From: Bacillus fungorum | Lineage (GTDB): Bacteria > Bacillota > Bacilli > Bacillales > Bacillaceae_G | Length of the DNA: 64,000 nt | Assembly (NCBI RefSeq): GCF_002746455.1 | Contig: NZ_NWUW01000017.1 | Span: forward strand, 30,419-94,418 | Reading direction: 5' to 3' | In this document: piece after piece, positions 45,432-54,881 of the stretch | Position numbering within the stretch: position 1 is the first letter of the stretch | Layout of the letters: each line of letters starts with the position of its first letter | Notes under the pieces: generated by a model | The model's input: only the letters and a program-made list of their open reading frames with translations | Databases searched by the model: none | What the model was told of the DNA's origin: nothing | Translations under genes and position numbers: made by a program

Positions 45432-46982
45432 ATGATAAAAAAAGAAAACAGTGTATTTTATATCTCCATCTTGCTAACAACATTATTCATCATATGGGGA
45501 ATTACCCCGGCAAGTTGGATACAAGGCTATGATTTACAAAGTGTTACATCTTCCTTAAACTCGTTTATCCTCAATAAATTTGGCTGGTTTTACTCTCTAC
45601 TTATGACCGCAATGATTATTCTGGCCACTTATTTAGCATTTTCTAAATACGGTTCTATTCGTCTTGGTAAAGATGGAGAAAAACCAACTTATAGTTATCC
45701 ATCTTGGTTATCCATGTTGTTTGGAGCAGGAATGGGAATCGGACTCCTCTTTTATGGAATCACTGAACCGATTTCACATTTTACAGATCCATTAACAGGA
45801 AAAGCAGGCACAGAAGAAAGCGCTAAGCTCGCTATGCAATATTCATTTTTCCACTGGGGCCTCTTTCCGTGGTCACTATACGCAATGGTCGCTTTAACAA
45901 TTGCATATTTCACATTCCGCAAACAAAAAGGTAGCACAATTGGCGCTACAGTTACTCCATTATTTAATCGATCGAAAAATTCTCCTATCGGAAAAACAGT
46001 CGATATTTTAGCTGTTTTAGCCACAGTATTCGGTATTGTGCCATCTGTTGGGATTGGTGCCCAACAAATCGCCGGAGGATTAAGCTATTTATTCCCTTCT
46101 ATTCATAACACTTTACTTACACAGCTCGTACTTATCGCCATCTTCGCTGTTTTATATTTAACAAGTGCACAAACTGGCTTAGATCGTGGGATTAAATATT
46201 TGAGTAACTTGAATTTCTCTCTTGCAGGTATTTTACTCGTCTCCTTTTTATTTCTAGGACCAACTGTATTTATTATGAAATATTTCACATCTACACTCGG
46301 TTCTTATATAGGAGCTTTACCTAGTATGGGATTAAATTTAGGAGCATTTAATGAAAAATCTTCTTCTTGGATTGAAAATTGGACTATTTTCTATTGGGGA
46401 TGGTGGATCTCTTGGTCTCCATTCGTCGGTACATTCATCGCCCGTATTTCTAAAGGACGCACAATAAAAGAATTTATTTTTGGAGTTGTATTAGTCCCAA
46501 CTCTTATCTGTACATTTTGGTTTGCAGTATTTGGCGGTACCGCTATCCATATGGAAATGTTCCAATCGCTTGGAATAGCTGATGAAATCGCAAAAAATGG
46601 TACAGAGATTGGATTATTTGCTGTTATTTCACACCTACCATTCTCTACATTTTTAACAATTATCGGATTAATTTTAGTAGCCACATTTTTCGTTACTTCT
46701 GCTGACTCGGCAACATTTGTTGTTTCCATGCAAACGAGTAACGGAAATTTATCACCGAAAAATAGTTTAAAACTTATATGGGGATTAACAATCGCGATAA
46801 TTGCAGCTATTTTATTACAAGCTGGAGGATTAAATGCACTACAAATCGCAGCGATAATTGCTGCGCTACCATTTTCTATTGTAGTCGTTCTTATGGTTAC
46901 TTCACTCTTTAAAGAGCTGCGAAAAGAGAATATTAATTCGCAAACGAAAGAAATATCTCAAAAAATAAAAAAAGTCATGTAA
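45432..46982 (+). CDS. BCCT-family glycine betaine/choline-type transporter (OpuD-like)
   Basis: A 516-residue transporter with twelve predicted membrane helices. The BCCT signatures are GMGIGLLFYGITEPISHF and FYWGWWISWSPFVGTFIARIS. The aromatic box WWISWSPF fits quaternary-amine osmolytes such as glycine betaine. ATG at 45432 follows CAAGGGTGGGATTCT; the frame opening at 45363 lies upstream of any site. The C-terminus is short and charged (LRKENINSQTKEISQKIKK). It is divergent from the collagenase gene. Confidence 0.92.
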   Translation: MIKKENSVFYISILLTTLFIIWGITPASWIQGYDLQSVTSSLNSFILNKFGWFYSLLMTAMIILATYLAFSKYGSIRLGKDGEKPTYSYPSWLSMLFGAGMGIGLLFYGITEPISHFTDPLTGKAGTEESAKLAMQYSFFHWGLFPWSLYAMVALTIAYFTFRKQKGSTIGATVTPLFNRSKNSPIGKTVDILAVLATVFGIVPSVGIGAQQIAGGLSYLFPSIHNTLLTQLVLIAIFAVLYLTSAQTGLDRGIKYLSNLNFSLAGILLVSFLFLGPTVFIMKYFTSTLGSYIGALPSMGLNLGAFNEKSSSWIENWTIFYWGWWISWSPFVGTFIARISKGRTIKEFIFGVVLVPTLICTFWFAVFGGTAIHMEMFQSLGIADEIAKNGTEIGLFAVISHLPFSTFLTIIGLILVATFFVTSADSATFVVSMQTSNGNLSPKNSLKLIWGLTIAIIAAILLQAGGLNALQIAAIIAALPFSIVVVLMVTSLFKELRKENINSQTKEISQKIKKVM

Positions 46983-47064
46983 CAATTCGCACCTCTTCTA
47001 AATAAATTATTTGGGCTACAAATTAATCCCGAACCCATTATTACTGAGGGTGGCAAATGAAATA

Positions 47065-47110
47065 AAAACCCATTCGTATGAAATATGATTTTCATACGAA
47101 TGGGTTTTTT
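47065..47110 (+). terminator. Intrinsic terminator of the BCCT transporter gene
   Basis: Nineteen-pair stem AAAACCCATTCGTATGAAA / TTTCATACGAATGGGTTTT with further Ts. Confidence 0.92.
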
Positions 47111-47121
47111 ATCCTATTAAA

Positions 47122-47174
47122 TAATACTGTAAACATGCTTTCTCTTCAACCTTACATCTCATCCAAAATATATA
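47122..47174. promoter_or_regulatory. Fur-box-like inverted repeat
   Basis: Arms run 47174-47190 and 47106-47122 is its exact complement region; see the correctly ordered entry for 47106-47190. Confidence 0.05.
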
Positions 47175-47222
47175 AATCATTATGATTATCACATCTCGAA
47201 TAAATGATAATCATAATGATTT
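47174..47222. promoter_or_regulatory. Long inverted repeat with Fur-box-like arms
   Basis: AAATCATTATGATTATC (47174-47190) is the exact complement of GATAATCATAATGATTT (47206-47222); 15 bases separate them. The right arm extended to 19 bases matches the Fur consensus GATAATGATAATCATTATC at 16 positions. It stands between two convergent genes, where no promoter is expected. Confidence 0.4.
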
Positions 47223-47270
47223 TCGTTATCAACTAACAATGAAAAAATCCCTTGAAAATTTCACAAAAAA

Positions 47271-47294
47271 ATAATCCCATTTAAAAGGGATTAT
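47271..47294 (-). terminator. Intrinsic terminator of the yhbH gene
   Basis: TAATCCC / GGGATTA stem with a 7-T run on the minus strand, overlapping the end of yhbH. Confidence 0.8.
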
Positions 47295-48466
47295 GCCATT
47301 TTCTCTCCGGATTCTTCTCTAAAAAAGCTTTTCATCGCATGGAATACATCTGCTTTTTGCTTTAAAATATAATATCTGAAATTCTCATCTTTAATATTTT
47401 TATAGGCTGACATGAGGGTACTGTGGCGGTTGTACTGGTTCACTTCCCCATACCCAAACATATTACACTTCTTCATTAACTCTTCAACAAGTTTTACACA
47501 TCTAACATTATCTGATGTTAAATTATCACCGTCTGAAAAATGGAATGGATAAATATTATAGCGGTCTGGTGAGTATTTATTATCAATTAGCTCGAGTGCT
47601 TTTTTGTATACAGAAGAACAAATTGTTCCACCACTTTCTCCTTTTGAGAAAAACTCTTCCTCTGGAACTACTTTTGCCTCCGTATGATGGGCAATAAATT
47701 CAATATCTACTGTTTCATACTTTGTGCGTAGAAATCTCGTCATCCAGAAAAAGAAGCTCCGTGCCATATATTTCTCCCATATTCCCATTGATCCACTCGT
47801 ATCCATCATTGCTAATACAACCGCTTTAGAATCTGGCTTTAACACTTCATTCCAAGTGCGGAACTTTAAATCTTCTTGATGAATGGGATGGAAAGATGCT
47901 TTACCACGCATCGCATTTCGTTTATATGCGGATATCATCGTTCTTTTCTTATCAATGTTACCCCATAATCCTGTTTTTCTAATGTCATTAAATTCAACAT
48001 CTTCAATCCGGTTTTCATCCATTTCTTTTCTCTTTAAATTAGGTAATTCTAATTCTCTGAAAAATGCTTGCTCTAATTCTAGAATAGAGACTTCAGCTTC
48101 ATAATAATCTTCTCCAGCTGAATCTCCTGCCCCTTGCCCTTTTCCTGGTCCTTTTTGCTTTTGACCACCTGATCCATCTCTCGCAACGACATCACCAACT
48201 TTGCTATCACCATTTCCTTGCCCAACGTGTTTGTTTTTATCATAATTGTACCTAATCTTATATTCATCTAAAGAACGAATCGGTATTTTTACAACATCCT
48301 TACCATTAGACATAACAATGCTTTCTTCTGTTACAAGATCGGGTAAATTATTCTTAATTGCCTCTTGTACTTTTTCTTGATGGCGTTGTTGGTCGTCATA
48401 TCCTTTGCGATGGAGGGACCAGTTTTCCTGTGAAATCGTATAATTTGGTTGGTTTTCTTCACCCAT
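47291..48466 (-). CDS. yhbH: YhbH/DUF444 (UPF0229) stress protein
   Basis: A 391-residue UPF0229/DUF444 protein with a von Willebrand-type fold visible as [23 protein letters not shown] (metal-binding DTSGS). A Gly/Lys-rich low-complexity segment near residues 100-118 links the N-terminal part. In Bacillus the gene follows prkA and is induced in sporulation and stress; the PrkA-YhbH(-SpoVR) set recurs widely. Start after AGGAGGGAAAGA. The molecular role is still poorly defined. Confidence 0.92.
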   Translation of the reverse strand: MGEENQPNYTISQENWSLHRKGYDDQQRHQEKVQEAIKNNLPDLVTEESIVMSNGKDVVKIPIRSLDEYKIRYNYDKNKHVGQGNGDSKVGDVVARDGSGGQKQKGPGKGQGAGDSAGEDYYEAEVSILELEQAFFRELELPNLKRKEMDENRIEDVEFNDIRKTGLWGNIDKKRTMISAYKRNAMRGKASFHPIHQEDLKFRTWNEVLKPDSKAVVLAMMDTSGSMGIWEKYMARSFFFWMTRFLRTKYETVDIEFIAHHTEAKVVPEEEFFSKGESGGTICSSVYKKALELIDNKYSPDRYNIYPFHFSDGDNLTSDNVRCVKLVEELMKKCNMFGYGEVNQYNRHSTLMSAYKNIKDENFRYYILKQKADVFHAMKSFFREESGEKMA

Positions 48467-48865
48467 TTCTTTCCCTCCTTACTGTAATTGTCTTCCTATA
48501 TGAACAGCAGGCTAGAAATTTTGTTTTATACTGTGCAAGCTAGAATGAAAGGTAACTGCCCATCGAAAATCATCCCATAAACATATATAACGTTTTTCAT
48601 ATAATACCCCGAGCATCCTAAACAAAATTTTGCCACTCACATACTAGAAAGAAACATTCAGCCGTTAATAAGAAAGAAACACAATGCATAGTTGCACACA
48701 TTTACACATTGCAACATATTGTATTGTGTTGGCTTTTTTTGTATGAATGGTTGGTTACTCTATCATATGCATATTGTAAAAATAATTGACAATAAATTCA
48801 TGAAATTGCATCTTAATTTATTATATTAGGACAAGGTATGACACTTTATACATATATGAACGGAT
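48467..48865. other. Intergenic region between prkA and yhbH
   Basis: The upstream region of yhbH. It holds a long hairpin at 48678-48730 followed by a 7-T run that reads as a terminator on the plus strand, although both flanking genes are on the minus strand. No protein-coding frame is supported. Confidence 0.5.
48678..48740 (+). terminator. Terminator-like hairpin on the strand opposite to both neighbours
   Basis: AACACAAT...GTTGCA pairs with TGCAAC...ATTGTGTT, then GGCTTTTTTT. It could end a small plus-strand RNA arising in the prkA-yhbH gap. Confidence 0.4.
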
Positions 48866-48908
48866 AATAAAACGCTGTCCCGCAAAATACAAGAGACAGC
48901 GTTTTATT
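48866..48908 (-). terminator. Intrinsic terminator of prkA
   Basis: Perfect 14-pair stem AATAAAACGCTGTC / GACAGCGTTTTATT directly after the prkA stop. Confidence 0.88.
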
Positions 48909-48914
48909 ATCAAA

Positions 48915-50810
48915 CTATCGATTTAGCAGGCTACCTACATAGCGTAATAATTCATTTGCAGATGAAGAGTTATAGCCGTGCTCATCAATTAAACGTGCAA
49001 CAACATCATTGATTTTCTTCAGCTGATTTTCGTCTGGTGTTTTCGTTGATGTTGTAATTTTCACTATATCTTTTAAATCAGCAAATAGCTTCTTCTGAAT
49101 GGCTTCACGAAGACGTTCGTGCGAATTATAATCGAAGCGTTTCCCTTTACGTGCATAAGCAGAGATGCGAATTAATATTTCTTCCCGGAATGCTTTTTTA
49201 GCATTTTCTGAGATTCCAATTTGCTCCTCAATTGAGCGCATTAGTTTTTCATCTGGACTCATTTCTTCCCCTGTTAACGGATCACGTAATTTCGACTTAT
49301 TGCAGTACGCCTCAACGTTATCTAAGTAATTATCCATAAGTGTCTTAGCGGATTCTTCGTACGAATAAACAAACGCTTTTTGTACTTCTTTCTTAGCAAT
49401 TTCATCGTATTCTTTTCTCGCCAATGAGATGAAATTCATATAACGTTCTCGGTCTTCATTACTAATCGATGGATGCTGATCCAACCCATCTTTTAACGAT
49501 CTAAGCACATCTAAAGCGTTAATAGATGGTACCTCTTTTCGAATAATTGTAGAAGAAATTCGGTTAATGACATAACGAGGGTCAATACCTTTCATACCTT
49601 CATCTTGATATTCGCGTTGTAGCTCCTCTACATCAATCGTATTATAGCCTTCTACCGTTTCTCCATCATACAAACGCATCTTTTTAATTAAATCAATATC
49701 CGGACGCTTCGGATCTTTTAAACGAGTTAAAATTGTAAACATTGCTGCAACGCGAAGTGTGTGTGGTGCAATATGAACATTGGATACATCACTTTCACGA
49801 ATCATTTTTTCATAAATATGTTCTTCTTCACTCACTCGTAAATTGTATGGAACTGGCATTACAATAATTCTTGAGTGTAATGCTTCATTTTTCTTATTTG
49901 CTATGAAAGAACGATACTCCGTTTCATTCGTATGCGCTACAATTAATTCATCTGCTGAAATAAGCGCAAATCTCCCCGCTTTGAAATTCCCTTCTTGCGT
50001 AAGCGATAATAAATGCCATAAAAACTTCTCGTCGCATTTTAACATCTCTTGGAATTCCATCATCCCACGGTTTGCCTTATTCAATTCTCCATCGAAGCGA
50101 TACGCTCGTGGATCTGATTCTGAACCATATTCTGCGATTGTTGAAAAGTCTAAACTACCTGTCAAATCGGCGATATCTTGTGATTTAGGATCAGACGGGC
50201 TAAATGTACCAATCCCTGTACGACGATCTTCCGAGAAGAAAATACGCTCTACAACTACATCCTCAATTCTTGAACCATATTCTTGCTCTAGACGCATAAC
50301 GTTTAGTGGCGATAAATTCCCTTCAATTCTAACTCCATATTCATCAAAGAAATCATTCCGTAAATGATGCGGAATTAAATGAAGTGGATCTTCGTGCATT
50401 GGGCAGCCTTTAATTGCAAAAATTGCTCCTCGATCTGTTCGTGAATATGTTTCTAACCCTCGTTTCAACATCGTAACTAATGTTGATTTCCCTCCACTAA
50501 CAGGACCCATTAATAATAAAATACGTTTTCTAACATCTAATCGTTTTGCAGATGGATGAAAATATTCCTCTACTAGACGTTCTAAAGCATCCTCTAATCC
50601 AAATAGCTGATTACTAAAGAAGTTATACTTTCTTCTACCATCTACTTCTTCAATTCCAGCATCTTTTATCATATTGTAAATGCGAGAGTGTGCTGTTTGA
50701 GCCACCCATGGTCTTTCCTTCACAAGTTCTAAATACTCCGCAAACGTACCTTCCCATTGTAAGCGTTCTTCTGCTTCTCGATGCTGTTCAATTTTTTTTA
50801 GAATATCCAT
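48915..50810 (-). CDS. prkA: PrkA serine protein kinase / AAA+ protein
   Basis: A 631-residue protein of the PrkA/YeaG family, with an N-terminal AAA+ domain and a C-terminal kinase-like PrkA domain. The Walker A is LMGPVSGGKSTLV; other conserved blocks are CPMHEDPLHLIP and HTNETEYRSF. In Bacillus it is made during sporulation and associated with the inner spore coat and later reported to have AAA+ protease activity. The start follows GGGGGAGGAGCTATA. It is upstream of yhbH, separated by its own terminator and a 448-base gap. Confidence 0.93.
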   Translation of the reverse strand: MDILKKIEQHREAEERLQWEGTFAEYLELVKERPWVAQTAHSRIYNMIKDAGIEEVDGRRKYNFFSNQLFGLEDALERLVEEYFHPSAKRLDVRKRILLLMGPVSGGKSTLVTMLKRGLETYSRTDRGAIFAIKGCPMHEDPLHLIPHHLRNDFFDEYGVRIEGNLSPLNVMRLEQEYGSRIEDVVVERIFFSEDRRTGIGTFSPSDPKSQDIADLTGSLDFSTIAEYGSESDPRAYRFDGELNKANRGMMEFQEMLKCDEKFLWHLLSLTQEGNFKAGRFALISADELIVAHTNETEYRSFIANKKNEALHSRIIVMPVPYNLRVSEEEHIYEKMIRESDVSNVHIAPHTLRVAAMFTILTRLKDPKRPDIDLIKKMRLYDGETVEGYNTIDVEELQREYQDEGMKGIDPRYVINRISSTIIRKEVPSINALDVLRSLKDGLDQHPSISNEDRERYMNFISLARKEYDEIAKKEVQKAFVYSYEESAKTLMDNYLDNVEAYCNKSKLRDPLTGEEMSPDEKLMRSIEEQIGISENAKKAFREEILIRISAYARKGKRFDYNSHERLREAIQKKLFADLKDIVKITTSTKTPDENQLKKINDVVARLIDEHGYNSSSANELLRYVGSLLNR

Positions 50811-51075
50811 TATAGCTCCTCCCCCATCTCCTTGTTCAATCGGATTATTATAAAAGGTATGCTAGGATGTCCTCAAACATTCTTTAAATCAACATGAAAT
50901 ATACAGTAGTGCTATAAAATTCTCTCCAAAATTCAAAGAAAATTCTGTATAATATAGGTATTAAAGTTTTTACACCGCTATTCATTTTAAATAAATTCTT
51001 TTCTTCCAAGAACTTTGCATACATTTCGATTCATATTTAAGATTCGTAAACTGAAAAAATAGGAGGGATATTAGT

Positions 51076-51171
51076 ATGAAATTATTATTAATTTTAGGTG
51101 TATCACTCACATTTCTTACAGCTATTTTTACATCTGGTTACAATGATAAACCTGGTACACATAAAAAGTGA
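51076..51171 (+). CDS. 31-residue exported or membrane peptide
   Basis: ATG at 51076 stands 8 bases after AGGAGGG. The peptide MKLLLILGVSLTFLTAIFTS, then GYNDKPGTHKK, is a single hydrophobic segment with a short hydrophilic tail. A TATAAT-like -10 lies near 50950. Its stop codon enters a perfect terminator, which argues that it is a defined transcription unit. Family and function are unknown; it could be a small membrane peptide or cleaved signal. Confidence 0.65.
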   Translation: MKLLLILGVSLTFLTAIFTSGYNDKPGTHKK

Positions 51172-51196
51172 TGTGCTTTTTAGCACATCACTTTTT
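51163..51196. terminator. Bidirectional intrinsic terminator
   Basis: AAAAGTGATGTGC / GCACATCACTTTT thirteen-pair stem with a 6-base loop, shared by the peptide gene and the convergent EAL gene. Confidence 0.88.
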
Positions 51197-51203
51197 TAAT
51201 CAA

Positions 51204-53273
51204 TCATTTATAATACACATTTTCCACATCATATTTTGACAAAGGTCGGCTATAATAATAACCTTGTACAAACTTCACATTCTTTTCCTTCAAAAATTGT
51301 ATTTGTTCCGCCTTTTCTACTCCTTCTGCAATTACATTCAATTCCAAAGTATGAGCTAAATGAATAATTGCAGCCGTAATATTTGTATCACGTTCATCTA
51401 TATGTATACCTTCCATAAAAGAACGATCGATTTTCAAAGTATCAATTGGATACGTTTTTAAATAACTTAAAGATGAATATCCCGTCCCAAAATCATCTAA
51501 ATGAATCTTTAAATTTTGTTCTTTTAATTGTAGCAATACTCTTTTCGATATATCTTTATATATAAGGGCTCCTTCTGTAACCTCTATTGCTAGTAGATGA
51601 GCTGGTATATTGTACTTATGTAAAGCCCGTGTAATCATCTCTATTAATGTAATAGAGCGAAAGTGCCTGGCTGAAATATTAACTGCAATCGGGACAACTT
51701 CATATCCTTTATTTAACCATTCACGTATTTGCTGACACACTTCATTTACTACCCATTCATCAAGCTTAATAATAAATCCTGTTCTTTCTGCTAGCGGAAT
51801 AAATTGATTTGGAAAGACAAATCCTAATTCTTTATTCTCCCACCTTATTAAAGCTTCCATACTAGCTATTTTTTTCGTTTCAATATTAATTTGCGGCTGA
51901 TAATATAAGATGAATTCATTTTTTTCTATGGCTCGATGTAATTGGTTTTCTATTATAAATCTTTGTTCACGCTCACAATCTAATCCATTGCAATAAAAAT
52001 GATAATGCCCTTTTCCTTTTTCTTTCGCTTTTTCCAAAGCAGCATCCACTCTTTGGAATAATATTTTTTCATCTTCTCCATCTGTTGGAGCCATTACAAT
52101 TCCGATTGACGCACTTAAATACACGTCCTCTTCTTCGATTACAAAATGTTCACTAATCTTTTTTTGTATGCTTTTTGCAACTACCTCTACACATTCTTTC
52201 GTTATATTTTCTATTAACATAACAAATTGGTCATCGTGTTCTCTAAATAAGTGCATACCGTCTATTTGGAGATTGCTTAAACATTCTGTAACTTTTTGTA
52301 ATACTTTATCTCCTTCTTTATGACCAAAAGTATCATTAATAAGATGAAATTCATCTAAATCTATAAAGATAAACGCAAAATCTATCTTCTCATTTAAAAA
52401 ATCATTTAACTTATTTGTACATGAAATTCTATTCAGTAATCCTGTTAACTGGTCATAGTAAGCTAAATATTCCGTTCTCATCTCATTTAATACTTGCCTT
52501 GTAACATCCCTCGTAACAATATATACCCCAAAAATTTCACCGTTCACAATAATCGGAATAGTCCTCAAAGAAATATAGAGCTCGTACCCTTCTTTATGAA
52601 CATATTTCTTTGAAACAATTTGCTTTGCTCTTCCTTGCATGGCTCCTTTAAATATAACTTGAAAATCTTTTTCATATTCTTTATTAATAAATTCAAAAAT
52701 AAATTTATTATTTAATTCTTCATATCGATATCCAAATATTTCATACGTTACTGGATTTGCATATGTAATTTTACCTATAGAATCTATAGATATAATGGAG
52801 TCATTATTATATTCTAATAACGACTTAAACAACGTTTTTTTTTCCTCTATCTCTTCCTTTTCTACAATCTGAGCTGTAATATCCCTCGTAATACAAATAA
52901 TAAACTGACATACTCCTTCTTCGTCGAATACAGGATTAAGTGAAGATTCATAATGTATCTCACCTTTTGGTAAACTAACTACATCACAAAAGGTATGTGC
53001 TTTCGCTTCGCTCGCTACTTTTGCATATTGCACTTGCAATATCCCCGCTATATCTTTTGGTAATACTTCTGCAAAAGTTTTTCCATAGCACTCTTCGCCT
53101 AACCTAGCATAATCCATTCCTATTTTATTCACATACATATATTGAAACGTTTCATTATCAATAACTTTCAATATAAATACTAAATCTTGAATAGCATGTA
53201 ATAATCCTCTTCTTATTAAATCCATATCTATCATACTTAAAAAGGTATTTTGATTACTATATTGTTCCTTCAT
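51204..53273 (-). CDS. PAS-PAS-GGDEF-EAL cyclic-di-GMP phosphodiesterase
   Basis: A 689-residue cytoplasmic protein. Two PAS domains (about 10-130 and 140-265) precede a GGDEF domain whose signature is changed to EHDDQF, so cyclase activity is not expected. The EAL domain is intact: MEALIRW, VNISARHF, IEVTEGAL, LDDFGTGYSSLSYLK, LKIDRSFM and IAEGVE, then VQGYYYSRPL. It should hydrolyse c-di-GMP, with the GGDEF perhaps binding GTP as an allosteric signal. It has no membrane segment and stands alone. Confidence 0.92.
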   Translation of the reverse strand: MKEQYSNQNTFLSMIDMDLIRRGLLHAIQDLVFILKVIDNETFQYMYVNKIGMDYARLGEECYGKTFAEVLPKDIAGILQVQYAKVASEAKAHTFCDVVSLPKGEIHYESSLNPVFDEEGVCQFIICITRDITAQIVEKEEIEEKKTLFKSLLEYNNDSIISIDSIGKITYANPVTYEIFGYRYEELNNKFIFEFINKEYEKDFQVIFKGAMQGRAKQIVSKKYVHKEGYELYISLRTIPIIVNGEIFGVYIVTRDVTRQVLNEMRTEYLAYYDQLTGLLNRISCTNKLNDFLNEKIDFAFIFIDLDEFHLINDTFGHKEGDKVLQKVTECLSNLQIDGMHLFREHDDQFVMLIENITKECVEVVAKSIQKKISEHFVIEEEDVYLSASIGIVMAPTDGEDEKILFQRVDAALEKAKEKGKGHYHFYCNGLDCEREQRFIIENQLHRAIEKNEFILYYQPQINIETKKIASMEALIRWENKELGFVFPNQFIPLAERTGFIIKLDEWVVNEVCQQIREWLNKGYEVVPIAVNISARHFRSITLIEMITRALHKYNIPAHLLAIEVTEGALIYKDISKRVLLQLKEQNLKIHLDDFGTGYSSLSYLKTYPIDTLKIDRSFMEGIHIDERDTNITAAIIHLAHTLELNVIAEGVEKAEQIQFLKEKNVKFVQGYYYSRPLSKYDVENVYYK

Positions 53274-53380
53274 ATTTATCTCAACCCGTCTGATCTATTT
53301 TTATTCATATATCCCATTCTATATGAATATGTCCCCTTTTTTAAATGTATGATTACATATTATTTTTATTTTTAGAAAAA

Positions 53381-53404
53381 AAAAGTCGCCATATGGCGAC
53401 TTTT
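53381..53404 (-). terminator. Intrinsic terminator of trmL
   Basis: Self-complementary AAAAGTCGCCAT / ATGGCGACTTTT overlapping the trmL stop codon. Confidence 0.8.
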
Positions 53405-53891
53405 AATAAACGATTTCTAAATCTAATCCTGGATAATTTTGTTGACGGAACGCTTCATAAATCAAAATAGCTGCTGTATTAGATAAATTTAATGAGCGCA
53501 CTTTATCAGTCATTGGAATACGTAAACAATGATCGAAATTTTCTTCGATTACATTAGCTGGTAAGCCGTTTGTTTCTCTTCCAAATACGAAATAGTAATC
53601 CTTCTCACGTTTGCTATAATCAAACGCTGTATGAGCTTTCTCGCCATACTTTGTTAAATAGAAGAATTCACCATCTTTATTTTTCTCATAAAACTCTTCA
53701 ATTGAATCATAATACGTAATTTTCACGTGCTGCCAATAATCTAATCCTGCACGCTTTAACATTTTATCATCCGTTGAAAATCCAAGCGGTCTAATCAAAT
53801 GTAATTCTGTTCCAGTTGCTGCACAAGTACGAGCAATATTCCCTGTATTTGCTGGAATTTCTGGTTGATATAAAACAACATGTACTCCCAC
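53403..53891 (-). CDS. trmL: tRNA (cytidine/uridine-34 2'-O)-methyltransferase TrmL
   Basis: A 162-residue SPOUT methyltransferase that modifies the wobble base of tRNA-Leu. Motifs are YQPEIPANTGNIARTCAATG at the N-terminus, VFGRETNGLP, and IPMTDKVRSLNLSNTAAIL forming the trefoil-knot SAM pocket. The length is typical. The tRNA-Leu(CAA) substrate type is encoded in the cluster at 62298. Confidence 0.95.
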   Translation of the reverse strand: MGVHVVLYQPEIPANTGNIARTCAATGTELHLIRPLGFSTDDKMLKRAGLDYWQHVKITYYDSIEEFYEKNKDGEFFYLTKYGEKAHTAFDYSKREKDYYFVFGRETNGLPANVIEENFDHCLRIPMTDKVRSLNLSNTAAILIYEAFRQQNYPGLDLEIVY

Positions 53892-53949
53892 GCGATATTC
53901 ACCTCTGTTTTTTGTCTACTACGTATTATACCACTTGAGCGAAAAATCT

Positions 53950-54837
53950 CTACCCATTAATAATATGAAAGAATTTATATTTCATTTGTGGTGTATATTT
54001 ACTAGAATCTTCATAGTTCCAATAACGCCGACGACTATTCGCTGAATGTGCATTTACAAGTGGCATACCATCTGCGTCTTTTGCTACTACAATCGTCGTA
54101 TGATTCCACCTACCATCATCCTCGAAATCATAAGCGATGACATCACCAAGAATAAGGTCCTCTGGTCTTTCTACTGCTTCTGCTCGAAGCCCTGTTGTAG
54201 CACCTGACAAATACCAATAAAAAGAGTGTGCGACAGCCCAGCTCCAACTCCACTGATTCTCCCTTTGCCACCATCCTTTACGAATATTAGGATATCCATT
54301 CATTGGTACTTCTCCAGTATGAAGACATTGAGAAATAAAATTCGTACAATTATCAGGGAAATTACGATATACAGGGTTTCGATCATCCCACCAACGCTCT
54401 GCATATTTAACTGCCTCTAAACGGTTATACTTATAAGAACCGTACTTCTCTTTTGTAACTTCCCTTTCTAATGTCTCACTCATTCCAACTGCTTCTGGCA
54501 CTTCAATAGCATAATCACCTATTATCCGGCTATTATTTAAACAAACTCTTCGTTTTAATTGTTCCTCTTCAATATAAAATAATTCTTTATGTTTAATTAA
54601 ATATTTAAAATGTATTTGATAATCAATTTCTTTATGATTGCTATTATTTAATTGTCTCATGAAAGAAACGTCCGCAGTTGCTTTCACTATCTCTGCATTA
54701 CGCTTTTGAAACAATTGTTTCTTTCTCTGTGCTATTTGTAATAAATCTTCAGCAATATCACCTACATTTATTCGTTTCCCTGTTATATATGCCAAAAATT
54801 GTTGTACTTGCTTTTCAATATTTATTTTTACAACCAT
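53950..54837 (-). CDS. Amidase-like domain protein
   Basis: A 295-residue protein ending in a putative amidase domain (Amidase_6 type, papain/NlpC-like): Cys in FPDNCTNFISQCLH, Trp-rich WWQRENQWSWSW, His in GRWNHTTIVV and HSANS. The N-terminal ~120 residues are not recognised. No signal peptide is visible, unusual for a predicted cell-wall or capsule hydrolase; family members are often sporulation-associated. Start after GGGAGGGAGACGAA. Confidence 0.75.
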   Translation of the reverse strand: MVVKINIEKQVQQFLAYITGKRINVGDIAEDLLQIAQRKKQLFQKRNAEIVKATADVSFMRQLNNSNHKEIDYQIHFKYLIKHKELFYIEEEQLKRRVCLNNSRIIGDYAIEVPEAVGMSETLEREVTKEKYGSYKYNRLEAVKYAERWWDDRNPVYRNFPDNCTNFISQCLHTGEVPMNGYPNIRKGWWQRENQWSWSWAVAHSFYWYLSGATTGLRAEAVERPEDLILGDVIAYDFEDDGRWNHTTIVVAKDADGMPLVNAHSANSRRRYWNYEDSSKYTPQMKYKFFHIING

Positions 54838-54881
54838 TTCGTCTCCCTCCCATATTACAATATGAAAAAGGGAGATATTAT

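Noticed and set aside
47106..47190. The low-confidence feature entry listed with start 47174 and end 47122
   Set aside because: Its coordinates were mis-ordered; the correct element is 47174-47222 and is listed separately. The entry should be ignored.
47239..47274. An 11-codon frame downstream of the Fur-like repeat
   Set aside because: Too short to judge, no ribosome-binding site, and it runs into the yhbH terminator.
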